This document shows positions 1 through 6,821 of a DNA stretch of 9,757 nt, in pieces. Position 1 is the first letter of the stretch, and the number at the start of each line of letters is the position of its first letter. The notes under the pieces were generated by a model that worked only from the letters and a program-made list of their open reading frames with translations, made no database searches and was not told the DNA's origin. Both the position numbers and the translations under genes were made by a program. This stretch comes from Gammaproteobacteria bacterium UBA5338 (GTDB lineage Bacteria > Pseudomonadota > Gammaproteobacteria > Pseudomonadales > UBA5862): positions 17,256-27,012 of the forward strand of contig DHQM01000120.1 in assembly GCA_002408105.1 (NCBI GenBank). The letters run 5' to 3'.

Positions 1-1
1 G

Positions 2-526
2 CCAGGTCGCATTACTGAAATCAATGATGTGCTGCGCAATGCCGCGACCCAAGAGACCGACGGCATCGACTTTGGCATTCGCTACAGGCAGCAATCCGAA
101 ATCGGATTGTTCTCCGGTTCATTCAGTGTGACCCACGTGCTGAGCTTCGATGAGCAGCTCAACGAGGCGGCCCCCACCGAGGACCTCAACGGAAAGTTCG
201 AGCGCCCGGAAACCCGGTGGAGCCTGACGGCCGATCTGGATCGCGGCACCTGGGGTGCCACAGCGATCGTGCATTACATCGGAGAGTTCGATGACAACGA
301 TGATGCCGGCCCGGTGTCGGCGGCACGCACGGTTGACAGTTGGACCACCTTGGACCTGCAGACACGGGTGACGATGCCTTGGTCTGGCGAAGTGCGCGTC
401 GGGATGACCAACGTCCTCGACGAGGAAGTACCGTTTTCGGCCGGCACCTTTCAGGGTTTCGTACCCAGCACGCACGATCCCATGGGGCGCTTCGCTTACG
501 TGGCCTACACCCACCGTTTTGAATAG
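2..526 (+). CDS. TonB-dependent outer-membrane receptor, C-terminal part (5' end outside window)
   Basis: The reading frame is open from base 2 to the TAG at 524-526, giving 174 visible residues. The true start is upstream of the window; the in-frame GTG at 29 is only an internal codon. The visible part is the last strands of a 22-stranded beta-barrel: alternating polar/hydrophobic strands, a 'TDGIDFGIRY' strand typical of these receptors, then 'GMTNVLDEEVPF' (the conserved N-L-x-D/N-E-x-P motif) and a final strand 'GRFAYVAYTHRFE'. The family imports iron chelates, cobalamin, nickel or carbohydrates through the outer membrane using TonB energy; the plug domain, which would help narrow the ligand, is not in view. 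The protein ends in Phe-Glu, so the aromatic residue normally last is penultimate. A second receptor follows 139 bases later on the same strand. Confidence 0.9.
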   Translation, partial: PGRITEINDVLRNAATQETDGIDFGIRYRQQSEIGLFSGSFSVTHVLSFDEQLNEAAPTEDLNGKFERPETRWSLTADLDRGTWGATAIVHYIGEFDDNDDAGPVSAARTVDSWTTLDLQTRVTMPWSGEVRVGMTNVLDEEVPFSAGTFQGFVPSTHDPMGRFAYVAYTHRFE

Positions 527-610
527 GGAGGTGCTGTAGAAAGACCGACTGTCGTTTGAGTGTACGACCCGGTGGGTGACCCGCCGGCTGACCCCACCAA
601 GGACGGACAA

Positions 611-712
611 ATGAACCATTCAGCGTTGTGTTGCGTTTGTGACGATCACGAAGAGGTACGTAGCCATGGCCCCATTTGCCGATCCCGTGCGCGGTTTGCG
701 TGCAGATCTTGA
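611..712 (+). other. Possible 33-residue upstream ORF overlapping the receptor start
   Basis: ATG at 611 opens a 33-codon frame ending in TGA at 710-712. It is preceded by a good Shine-Dalgarno-like AAGGA at 599-603, seven bases upstream. The frame runs out of phase through the ribosome binding site and start codon of the receptor at 666. The peptide begins MNHSALCCVCDDHEE and holds five cysteines. No known family is recognised. It could be a leader peptide whose translation affects access to the receptor start, or a chance ORF. Only the start, spacing and overlap are observed; any role is inference. Confidence 0.2.
651..656 (+). promoter_or_regulatory. Ribosome binding site deciding the ATG 666 start
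   Basis: AAGAGG lies nine bases before ATG 666, a good Shine-Dalgarno match. The longer alternative, GTG 639, has no purine-rich site at a suitable distance, so 666 is preferred. No convincing sigma-70 promoter or Fur-box-like palindrome was seen in 527-665. Confidence 0.6.
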
Positions 713-2954
713 CAGTCTATTCCATTCAAGCCGCTGGATTGACGGGCGTGCCCGGACCCTTGCCGGCACCATGTTGTGCGCACTCGTGCCCCAGCTTCAC
801 GCGGCGGCTGCAGAGGGTGGCAAGTATGAACTTGGGACTCTCTCTGTGGTTGGTCGCGGTGAGACGCGCGCCACTTCGACCATTGACTTGGAGTCCATTG
901 AGTCCTTGGCTCCAGGACGCACCCCCGAGCGGCTCCTGAACACACTGCCGGGTGTGAACGTCCAGACCAGCGACCCCTATGGACTGTATGAGTTCGGCAC
1001 CACCATTCGAGTGCGTGGGTTTGACGAAGAGCAGCTCGGGGTAACCATGGATGGCGTGCCGATGGAGACCGCTGATCTTCGGGAGGGCAGTCCGCCGCAT
1101 CGGTACGTCGACAGCGAAAACATCGTCCGCATCTCGGTTTCCCAAGGGTCAGGTGACGTGACCACCCCGTCGTACCATGCACTCGGGGGGTCGATTCGGT
1201 ATTTCTCAGATGATCCAACCCCGATGCCCAGTGCAATCGCCTCTTTGACGGCCGGCTCCGATGAATTGGTGCGCAACTTTTTTCGTGTCGATTCTGGGAC
1301 CATTGGTGAGCTTGGGTTGAGTTTCTATATTTCGGGGTCGAGGGCGCGTCAGGTTCAATGGGCCAACGACCTTGCCTCCCTGGAACGTGACCACTTGACC
1401 GTGAAGGCACTGCTGCCATTGGGCGCCCACAGCCTGCGCTTTGCCTACCGGTACAACAAGCGCGACGACCATGATTTTCCCCTCTGGCTTGCCAACGGTG
1501 ACCGCTTTCCATATTTCGATCTGCACCCCCATGTGGTGGGCGATCCGGAAGCCGACGCCTTGCACTACGACCGCTGGGCGAATGGGCGTGAAGACCACCT
1601 CTATAGCCTAAATGCAGACCTTCAGTTCAGTCCGCAGCTCAGCGCGACCTTGGTGCCGTACTACGAAGACAAAGAAGGGTACGGCTGGGCCAACGTTTCT
1701 CTGAGCGCCGCGACCGATCTCTACAACGGCTCGCTCGACCCGGTGGCGGGCACGCCTGGGCGCACAGACGTGGCCCCACCCACAGGGCTCACTGCACGCG
1801 ATGAAACCATGAACGGAGAGCGCTTGGGGATCACTGCAAGCCTGGCCTACCAATGGGGCACCCATCGTTTCGAAGTCGGGGTGTGGGGAGAAACGACCGA
1901 TTTCCATCAGGACCGGCCGCTTTTCAACCTGAATTCCGTTGGTGATTTTGACAAAGACAGCCTTCCTGTCCACGTCTACTACGATCGGGACTTCACGACC
2001 GACGTGGTTCAGTTCTTCGCCCGCGATCAATGGCGGCTGATGGACGACCGGCTCACCCTCGAGTACGGATTCAAGACGCTTGATTTCGAACGGCGCTTTG
2101 AAGGCATCGCCAACAGCGATGCGTTCAACATGCAACGCGAAATCTCTGGTCTTCGCCAGTCGGTGGACGACATGTTTCAGCCGCAGGTGGGGCTTACCTT
2201 TCTCGTTACTGAGGGCGTAGAAGGCTTCTTCAACTACGCGGAAAATTTCAGCGCGCCCCCGCGCGAATCAATGGTGGCGCAGAACTTCAACCCCGACCTC
2301 GATGCAGAGCGCTCAAAAAACTACGACCTTGGGGTGCGTTACTCAGGCGGCGGTGTCGATGCCTCATTCACTCTGTACTACATCGACTACCAGAACCGCA
2401 TCCTGGAACTGACTTCGTTCGATCCCTTCCGAGTGGGTGAGAGCATCTTTGAAAACGTCGGCGACATCGAGACCCAAGGCGCGGAACTCGCGGTTTCCTG
2501 GTCACCGATGAGCAACCTTAAATTGGGCAGTTCGGTCACCTACAACAGCTCTGAGTTTCAGGACAACTACTACAGCGGTGTCACTGGCACAGGCGCGCCC
2601 CGTTTGGTCGAAGTGAAAGGCGAACAGGTCCCGGATACGCCCAAGTTCATGCTGCAGGGCTCTGTGAGCTATTACGAAGGTCCGTACTTCGTCACGTTGG
2701 ATGGCAAGCACACAGGCAAACGCTATTCCGCGACCACAGGCGCTGAAAGCGTGCCGAGTTATGAGATTTTTGACCTGACCCTTGGCTATCAGGGCCGTGG
2801 AACCGGACCTTTCGCGAACCTCCGTTACCAGTTCAACATCCTCAACCTGTTCGACGAAGAGTACATGGCAGTCATCAACGAGGCGGAAACCTCAGGGTTG
2901 TTTATCCCGGGTGCACCAAGGACGTACTTCTTTACCGTACGGGCGGATTTTTGA
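666..2954 (+). CDS. TonB-dependent outer-membrane receptor
   Basis: Complete receptor of 762 residues, normal length for the family. The N-terminus has a long polar region, then a short hydrophobic stretch (about 32-44) and an Ala-rich likely cleavage site after LHA (about 46), so export to the outer membrane is expected. A TonB-box-like segment 'ELGTLSVVG' lies at about 55-63. The plug follows (about 70-185), with 'LLNTLPGVNVQ', 'TIRVRGFDEEQLGVTMDGVP' and 'YHALGGSIRY', all typical plug motifs. The rest is the beta-barrel, ending with 'FNILNLFDEEYMAVIN' and a terminal 'FFTVRADF' strand with Phe last, the usual barrel-assembly signal. The plug style recalls FecA-like and other siderophore receptors, but the ligand cannot be assigned. 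The gap to the DUF3450 gene is 71 bases with no terminator, so it may be co-transcribed with its energising complex. ATG 666 is chosen for its ribosome binding site; GTG 639 would add nine residues. Confidence 0.93.
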   Translation: MAPFADPVRGLRADLDSLFHSSRWIDGRARTLAGTMLCALVPQLHAAAAEGGKYELGTLSVVGRGETRATSTIDLESIESLAPGRTPERLLNTLPGVNVQTSDPYGLYEFGTTIRVRGFDEEQLGVTMDGVPMETADLREGSPPHRYVDSENIVRISVSQGSGDVTTPSYHALGGSIRYFSDDPTPMPSAIASLTAGSDELVRNFFRVDSGTIGELGLSFYISGSRARQVQWANDLASLERDHLTVKALLPLGAHSLRFAYRYNKRDDHDFPLWLANGDRFPYFDLHPHVVGDPEADALHYDRWANGREDHLYSLNADLQFSPQLSATLVPYYEDKEGYGWANVSLSAATDLYNGSLDPVAGTPGRTDVAPPTGLTARDETMNGERLGITASLAYQWGTHRFEVGVWGETTDFHQDRPLFNLNSVGDFDKDSLPVHVYYDRDFTTDVVQFFARDQWRLMDDRLTLEYGFKTLDFERRFEGIANSDAFNMQREISGLRQSVDDMFQPQVGLTFLVTEGVEGFFNYAENFSAPPRESMVAQNFNPDLDAERSKNYDLGVRYSGGGVDASFTLYYIDYQNRILELTSFDPFRVGESIFENVGDIETQGAELAVSWSPMSNLKLGSSVTYNSSEFQDNYYSGVTGTGAPRLVEVKGEQVPDTPKFMLQGSVSYYEGPYFVTLDGKHTGKRYSATTGAESVPSYEIFDLTLGYQGRGTGPFANLRYQFNILNLFDEEYMAVINEAETSGLFIPGAPRTYFFTVRADF

Positions 2955-3010
2955 GGCCATGGTGGGCGTTTCCCTGCTGCTTACTGGCACAGCATTTCAG
3001 TCACTTGGTC

Positions 3011-3015
3011 GGAGG
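3011..3015 (+). promoter_or_regulatory. Ribosome binding site deciding the ATG 3026 start
   Basis: GGAGG ten bases before ATG 3026 supports this start over the longer frame opening at TTG 2951. The longer version would overlap the receptor stop and place an odd Trp/Cys-rich segment before the signal peptide. Confidence 0.65.
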
Positions 3016-3025
3016 TTTTTCGTCG

Positions 3026-3820
3026 ATGGTTTGGTCTAACCCACAGGCGAGGCGGTTGTTCGCCAGATGCCTTAGCGGCACGGCGCTGTGCGTTGCACTC
3101 GCCCCCGCTGCTCATGCCGCCCAACCCGTTGAAGCGACCCTTGCGGTACAGCAGTCGATCGAGAGCGAAGCTGCCGCGTCGCAGGTGCGCATCGACCAAT
3201 TGTCGGAGCAGACCCGCAACGCGCTGCTCGCGTACCGCCAGGCGGTGACAGAGGCAGATCGACTGGAGCAGTACAACGCCCAGCTGGAGCGGTTGGTGGC
3301 CTCACAGGAAGCAGAGGTTGATACGGTCAGGGGAGAACTGGAGGAGCTGGCCGTCGTACAGCGGGAGATCTTCCCACTGATGACCCAAATGGTGTCGGGG
3401 CTTGGGCAGTTTGTCAGCCTGGATCTTCCGTTTCTATCCCAGGAGCGGGTTGAGCGGGTAGACGAGCTGACGCAACTGATGAACCGCGCCGACGTTTCCA
3501 CTGCCGAAAAGTACCGCAGGATTCTCGAGGCCTACCAAATCGAGATCGACTATGGCCGCACCCTCGAGGCGTATCGGGGCATTGTCGAGATTCAGGGGCA
3601 ACCCGTCACGGTGGATTTTCTGCGGTTTGGCCGGCTCGCCTTGCTCTATCAGACGCTGGATCGAAACCAGACGGGTGCTTGGGACTCCGGTGCTGGTACC
3701 TGGGTGGCGTTGGCAGACCGCTACCGCCAGCCCGTCGCGAATGCTTTGCGCATTGCCCGCAACCAGTCGCCGCCTGATTTGGTCATGTTGCCTGTTCCCG
3801 CGCCGAAGGAGTTTGATTGA
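3026..3820 (+). CDS. DUF3450 family periplasmic coiled-coil protein of the TonB2-type cluster
   Basis: The protein has 264 residues. A signal peptide is clear: basic n-region (RRLFAR), hydrophobic core and Ala-x-Ala cleavage after 'PAAHA' (residue 31). Residues about 40-113 form a long heptad-rich coiled coil rich in Glu, Gln, Ala and Leu. The second half is globular, with 'VSTAEKYRRILEAYQIEIDYGRT' features at about 157-179 (family hallmark), 'VDFLRFGRLALLYQT' and 'ANALRIARNQSPPDLVMLPV'. These match DUF3450 as I know it, a family commonly encoded just before a TtpC-like ExbB. Molecular function is unknown; the context suggests a periplasmic partner of the TonB energising complex. Its stop overlaps the next ATG by one base (TGATG), implying translational coupling. 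The part after the coil resembles the equivalent part of the next protein. Confidence 0.88.
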   Translation: MVWSNPQARRLFARCLSGTALCVALAPAAHAAQPVEATLAVQQSIESEAAASQVRIDQLSEQTRNALLAYRQAVTEADRLEQYNAQLERLVASQEAEVDTVRGELEELAVVQREIFPLMTQMVSGLGQFVSLDLPFLSQERVERVDELTQLMNRADVSTAEKYRRILEAYQIEIDYGRTLEAYRGIVEIQGQPVTVDFLRFGRLALLYQTLDRNQTGAWDSGAGTWVALADRYRQPVANALRIARNQSPPDLVMLPVPAPKEFD

Positions 3821-5256
3821 TGTCGTTATCTTGTTTACTTGGCACCCGTTGGACTGGCCGATGGGCCGCGCTGGGTGCTTTGGCCATGTCCCTGGCTGTT
3901 GGCGCCGAGCCTCAGGCTGCCGGGTCGCTGCAGGAACTGTTGCAGTCCCTGCGCAGTGCCCGGGTCGAAGCGGCCCGACACAACCAAGAGCGAGAGGCGC
4001 GGTTTTTGTCTGAGCGGGATCAGCAATCGGCACTGCTTGATCAGGCGCGTGAGCGTCTGGCTGCCGCGCAAGCCCGAAGCGAGGCACTCAAGGCGCGCTA
4101 CGACGCGAACGAAACCGAGCTGGCTGAGTTGGAAACCGACCTTGAGCAAAGCCAAGGCGACCTCGGAGAAATGTTTGGTGTGGTTCGCCAGGTTGCCGGC
4201 GACTTGGCTTCGATGCTGCAGTCCTCCTTGGTAAGCGCCCAGCTGCCAGAGAGCCGGCTTGAGTTCATGGAAGGGCTGGCCGAAAGCGACGTGTTGCCGT
4301 CCATGACCAAACTGGAGCGGCTGTGGCTGATCGCGACCGAGGAAATGACCCGGTCGGGCGAGGTGGCGCGCTTTCCAGCCACAGTCTATCGGGCCGATGG
4401 GACCGCGTATGACACCGAAGTGGTGCGGGCAGGCGTGTTCAATGCCATTGTCGATGACCGTTACCTGCAGTTCCTGCCCGAGAACCGCCAGCTGATGGAA
4501 TTGCCGCGCCAGCCCCCAGGGCGGTACCGCGCGATGGCAGCAGACTTGTATGGGGCCGAATCAGGGAGCGTTGCCATGGGTCTTGACCCCTCCCGTGGCG
4601 CCATTCTTGGGCTTCTGGTGCGCTCGCCAAGTTTATGGGAGCGCATTCAGCAGGGCCGGTTGGTTGGCTACGTGATTCTTGCGCTGGGTGCAGTCGGGTT
4701 GCTGATCGCGGCTGAACGGTTTTTCGCCCTCGGCCGCGCGGGCTTGCGCATGAAGGCCCAGCAGAAAGACCTCGACCACCCGAACCCGTCCAACCCGCTC
4801 GGCCATGTCGTTGGTGTCTATCACGAGAGCCGCCACCTTGGCCTTGAACCTTTGGTCCACAAACTCGATGACGCCATTCTGCGCGCTTCGACAGGGTTTG
4901 ACCGTGGATTGAGTGCGCTGAAGATTCTCGCTGCCGTTGCCCCCATGCTGGGCCTGCTCGGTACTGTCGTCGGAATGATCGATACCTTCCAATCGATCAC
5001 CTTGTTCGGTACCGGAGACCCCAAGTTGATGGCAGGCGGAATTTCCCAGGCCTTGATCACCACCGTGCTGGGCCTGGTGGTCGCGATTCCGTTGGTCCTG
5101 CTACACAGTGTCCTGGCCACCCGCAGCGCCAGGCTTACTGCCACCATCGATGAGCAGGCCGCGGGAATGGTGGCCGAGCACGCCGAGGCGTACGCGCGCT
5201 CCAAGTCAACTGCTGCGGCGACCAAGTCCAGCGGAGGGGCAGCGGCCTGTGCTTGA
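3820..5256 (+). CDS. ttpC: TtpC-like MotA/TolQ/ExbB proton-channel family protein with periplasmic coiled-coil extension
   Basis: The protein has 478 residues, about twice a classical ExbB. An N-terminal signal peptide or membrane segment (about 14-29) is followed by a coiled coil (about 36-115), a globular periplasmic part (about 116-265, with 'GLDPSRGAILGLLV'), then the channel domain: a membrane helix at about 281-300, a cytoplasmic loop and two helices at about 366-388 and 407-430. The channel motifs are 'APMLGLLGTVVGMIDTF' and 'GGISQALITTVLGLVVAIP'. Thr382 and Thr415 match E. coli ExbB Thr148 and Thr181; Gln410 sits where E. coli has Glu176. In Vibrio the TtpC protein is needed for TonB2-dependent iron uptake. 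ATG 3820 is chosen (GAAGGA nine bases upstream); TTG 3817 would add one residue. The Ala/Ser/Lys-rich C-terminal tail is probably flexible. It overlaps the next gene by eight bases. Confidence 0.9.
   Translation: MSLSCLLGTRWTGRWAALGALAMSLAVGAEPQAAGSLQELLQSLRSARVEAARHNQEREARFLSERDQQSALLDQARERLAAAQARSEALKARYDANETELAELETDLEQSQGDLGEMFGVVRQVAGDLASMLQSSLVSAQLPESRLEFMEGLAESDVLPSMTKLERLWLIATEEMTRSGEVARFPATVYRADGTAYDTEVVRAGVFNAIVDDRYLQFLPENRQLMELPRQPPGRYRAMAADLYGAESGSVAMGLDPSRGAILGLLVRSPSLWERIQQGRLVGYVILALGAVGLLIAAERFFALGRAGLRMKAQQKDLDHPNPSNPLGHVVGVYHESRHLGLEPLVHKLDDAILRASTGFDRGLSALKILAAVAPMLGLLGTVVGMIDTFQSITLFGTGDPKLMAGGISQALITTVLGLVVAIPLVLLHSVLATRSARLTATIDEQAAGMVAEHAEAYARSKSTAAATKSSGGAAACA
5233..5237 (+). 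promoter_or_regulatory. Ribosome binding site inside the ttpC-like 3' end, for GTG 5249
   Basis: GGAGG, inside a longer GGAGGGG run, lies eleven bases before GTG 5249, within the last codons of the upstream gene. It supports a GTG start giving a normal-length 176-residue ExbB. The alternative ATG 5282 has no purine-rich site and would remove part of the N-terminal segment. Confidence 0.55.
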
Positions 5257-5779
5257 GCTCTATCGTGGATTTCAGGATTTCATGCAGCAGGGTGGTCCGG
5301 TGCTCTGGCCGATTTTGCTCGCCACGGCGCTGCTCTGGGGGCTCATCCTCGAACGCTACTGGTACCTGTGGCGGGTGCATCCGAGGTTCGTTGCCGACCT
5401 GGTGACGCGCTGGCGACAACGCACAGATTTCGATTCCTGGTACGCCAACCAGATTCGCGCGGCGGGCGTTTCGCGTCTGGTGGTTCGCCAGGGCCAACTG
5501 TTGGGCGTGATCAAGACCTTGGTGGCGCTGCTGCCCATGCTTGGCTTGCTGGGCACGGTGACCGGCATGATTCGAGTCTTCGATGTGATGGCCGTGACCG
5601 GGACTGGCAACCCAAGGGCAATGGCTGAAGGGGTGTCGACCGCGACCATTCCGACCATGGCAGGGCTGTTTGGAGCACTGACAGGGGTGTATTTCAGCGT
5701 CAGCCTCCAGCAGCGTCTGGAGACTGAGCGTGGGCGAATCGATGAGCTGCTCGGCGCGGCCCGAGGGGAGGAAGCCTAG
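5249..5779 (+). CDS. exbB: Biopolymer transport protein ExbB (short TonB2-type)
   Basis: The protein has 176 residues, the short ExbB form typical of TonB2-type clusters. It is an inner-membrane channel subunit that, with ExbD, couples proton flow to TonB. The first membrane helix is at about 17-40 ('GGPVLWPILLATALLWGLIL'), followed by a basic/aromatic cytoplasmic loop and two helices at about 88-110 and 129-152. The motif 'LLPMLGLLGTVTGMIRVFD' is the family signature. Thr103 and Thr136 match E. coli ExbB Thr148 and Thr181, while Thr131 replaces Glu176. The gene begins with GTG eight bases before the upstream stop and ends two bases before the exbD ATG, so expression is probably translationally coupled. 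Upstream extension of the frame is possible but would only read through the previous gene. Confidence 0.92.
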   Translation: MLELYRGFQDFMQQGGPVLWPILLATALLWGLILERYWYLWRVHPRFVADLVTRWRQRTDFDSWYANQIRAAGVSRLVVRQGQLLGVIKTLVALLPMLGLLGTVTGMIRVFDVMAVTGTGNPRAMAEGVSTATIPTMAGLFGALTGVYFSVSLQQRLETERGRIDELLGAARGEEA

Positions 5780-5781
5780 CC

Positions 5782-6192
5782 ATGCGTCCAGCCAGAGCCC
5801 GAGGTGGGGATTCCGAAGCCGCCATCGACCTGACCCCCATGCTGGACATTGTGTTCATCATGTTGATTTTTTTCATCGTGACCACATCGTTCGTCAAGGA
5901 GACAGGGGTCGAAGTGCAGCGCCCCTCTGCGCAGAGCGCCGTGCAACAGGAGGGCGGCAACATCCTGATTGCCATTCGGCCAAACGGCGAAGTCTGGATG
6001 GAGAAGAAGCGGATTGACCTCAAGGCGGTTCGCGCCAATGTGGAGCGGATGCTGGCGGAGGCTCCGGAGTCTGCGGTGGTGGTGCTGGCAGACGCTGAAT
6101 CCAACACTGGGGTGCTGGTTGAAGTGATGGACCAGGCGAAGCTGGCCGGAGCGCCTTCGATCTCGATCGCTGCCGAGCAGGGGTCGCGGTGA
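5782..6192 (+). CDS. exbD: Biopolymer transport protein ExbD
   Basis: The protein has 136 residues, normal for ExbD/TolR. A short cytoplasmic N-terminus is followed by 'IDLTPMLDIVFIMLIFFIV', the signature membrane helix (about 20-38). Asp22 corresponds to E. coli ExbD Asp25, the essential protonatable residue. The periplasmic domain (about 42-132) has the usual 'ILIAIRPNGEVWMEKKRID' strand and 'VVVLADAESNTGVLVEVMDQAKLAGAPSISIA' ending. ExbD sits inside the ExbB pore and transmits the proton-motive force to TonB. A GGAGGAAG site just upstream supports ATG 5782. The stop overlaps the TonB start by four bases (GTGA), a classic coupled junction. Confidence 0.95.
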   Translation: MRPARARGGDSEAAIDLTPMLDIVFIMLIFFIVTTSFVKETGVEVQRPSAQSAVQQEGGNILIAIRPNGEVWMEKKRIDLKAVRANVERMLAEAPESAVVVLADAESNTGVLVEVMDQAKLAGAPSISIAAEQGSR

Positions 6193-6818
6193 CGGTCCGC
6201 TGGCTGCCGTTCTCCGGGGCTGGAGTCTGCGTCGCGCTGCTGGTGTTTTTGGTCATGCAGGCGATGATTCGCCCTGGGGATTTAAGCCGTGCCACCAGTC
6301 AAGAGCGGGTGGCCATCGACTTCACCCGCATGGTGCAGCCGGAAGCGACCAAGACAAAAGACCGCAGCCGTCCAGAGGAGCCGCCACCACCCGACAGGCC
6401 GCCACCGCCCCCGTCCATGGAGGTGCCGGTGGATGCCCCGGTGCCGCCAGCGCGCCTGCAAATGGACATCCCGCAACTCGACCTGCCCTTGGGGGTGGGT
6501 GGTGGACCCTACCTCGGTGGGGTTGCAGCGGCCCCTCAGCTGTCAATGGATGAAGAGGTGATCCCGGTGGTTCAGATCCCTCCGCAGTATCCAAGGCAAG
6601 CACTGCGGGCGCGGTTGGAGGGCCATGTCACCATGGAATTCACCATTGAGCCCGACGGCAGCGTGTCCGGAATCCAGGTGATCGAGGCAGAGCCACCGCG
6701 GGTATTCAATGCGGCCGCGGTGACCGCGCTGAGCCGGTGGAAGTTCAAACCGCGGATGGTGGACGGGCGTGCCGTGGCACGGCCTGCGCGTCAGACGATC
6801 AGTTTCAATCTGGAATAG
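6189..6818 (+). CDS. tonB: TonB energy-transducing protein (TonB2-type)
   Basis: The protein has 209 residues, slightly shorter than E. coli TonB. One N-terminal membrane anchor (about 8-26) is followed by a polar linker, a proline-rich spacer (about 62-88, 'EEPPPPDRPPPPPS') and the C-terminal TonB domain (about 128-208). That domain has 'PPQYPRQALRARLEGHVTME', an 'EPDGSVSGIQVIEAEPP' turn and 'LSRWKFKPRMVDGR', all family hallmarks. It spans the periplasm and contacts the TonB box of outer-membrane receptors. The anchor lacks the histidine of the E. coli SxxxH motif, as expected of TonB2-type proteins that work with a TtpC partner. GTG 6189 is chosen because it overlaps the exbD stop; no in-frame ATG precedes the membrane segment. 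Confidence 0.93.
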   Translation: MTVRWLPFSGAGVCVALLVFLVMQAMIRPGDLSRATSQERVAIDFTRMVQPEATKTKDRSRPEEPPPPDRPPPPPSMEVPVDAPVPPARLQMDIPQLDLPLGVGGGPYLGGVAAAPQLSMDEEVIPVVQIPPQYPRQALRARLEGHVTMEFTIEPDGSVSGIQVIEAEPPRVFNAAAVTALSRWKFKPRMVDGRAVARPARQTISFNLE

Positions 6819-6821
6819 CCG

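Noticed and set aside
571..598. Inverted repeat GGTGGG ... CCCACC in the gap after the first receptor
   Set aside because: Only a 6-bp stem with a 16-base loop and no T-run afterwards, so it is not a supported intrinsic terminator.
527..665. Search for a Fur box or sigma-70 promoter before the second receptor
   Set aside because: No convincing Fur-like palindrome or well-spaced -35/-10 pair could be seen, so no iron regulation is claimed.
646..1512. 288-codon open frame on the - strand
   Set aside because: Lies wholly opposite the well-supported receptor gene, has low-complexity Arg/Ser/Pro/Gln-rich translation and no recognisable domain; a product of high GC content.
2951..3025. TTG 2951 as the start of the DUF3450 gene
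   Set aside because: ATG 3026 has GGAGG ten bases upstream and gives a normal signal peptide; the longer form has an atypical N-terminus.
3434..4087. 217-codon open frame on the - strand across the DUF3450/ttpC junction
   Set aside because: Antisense to two recognised genes that are translationally coupled; no domain recognised in its translation.
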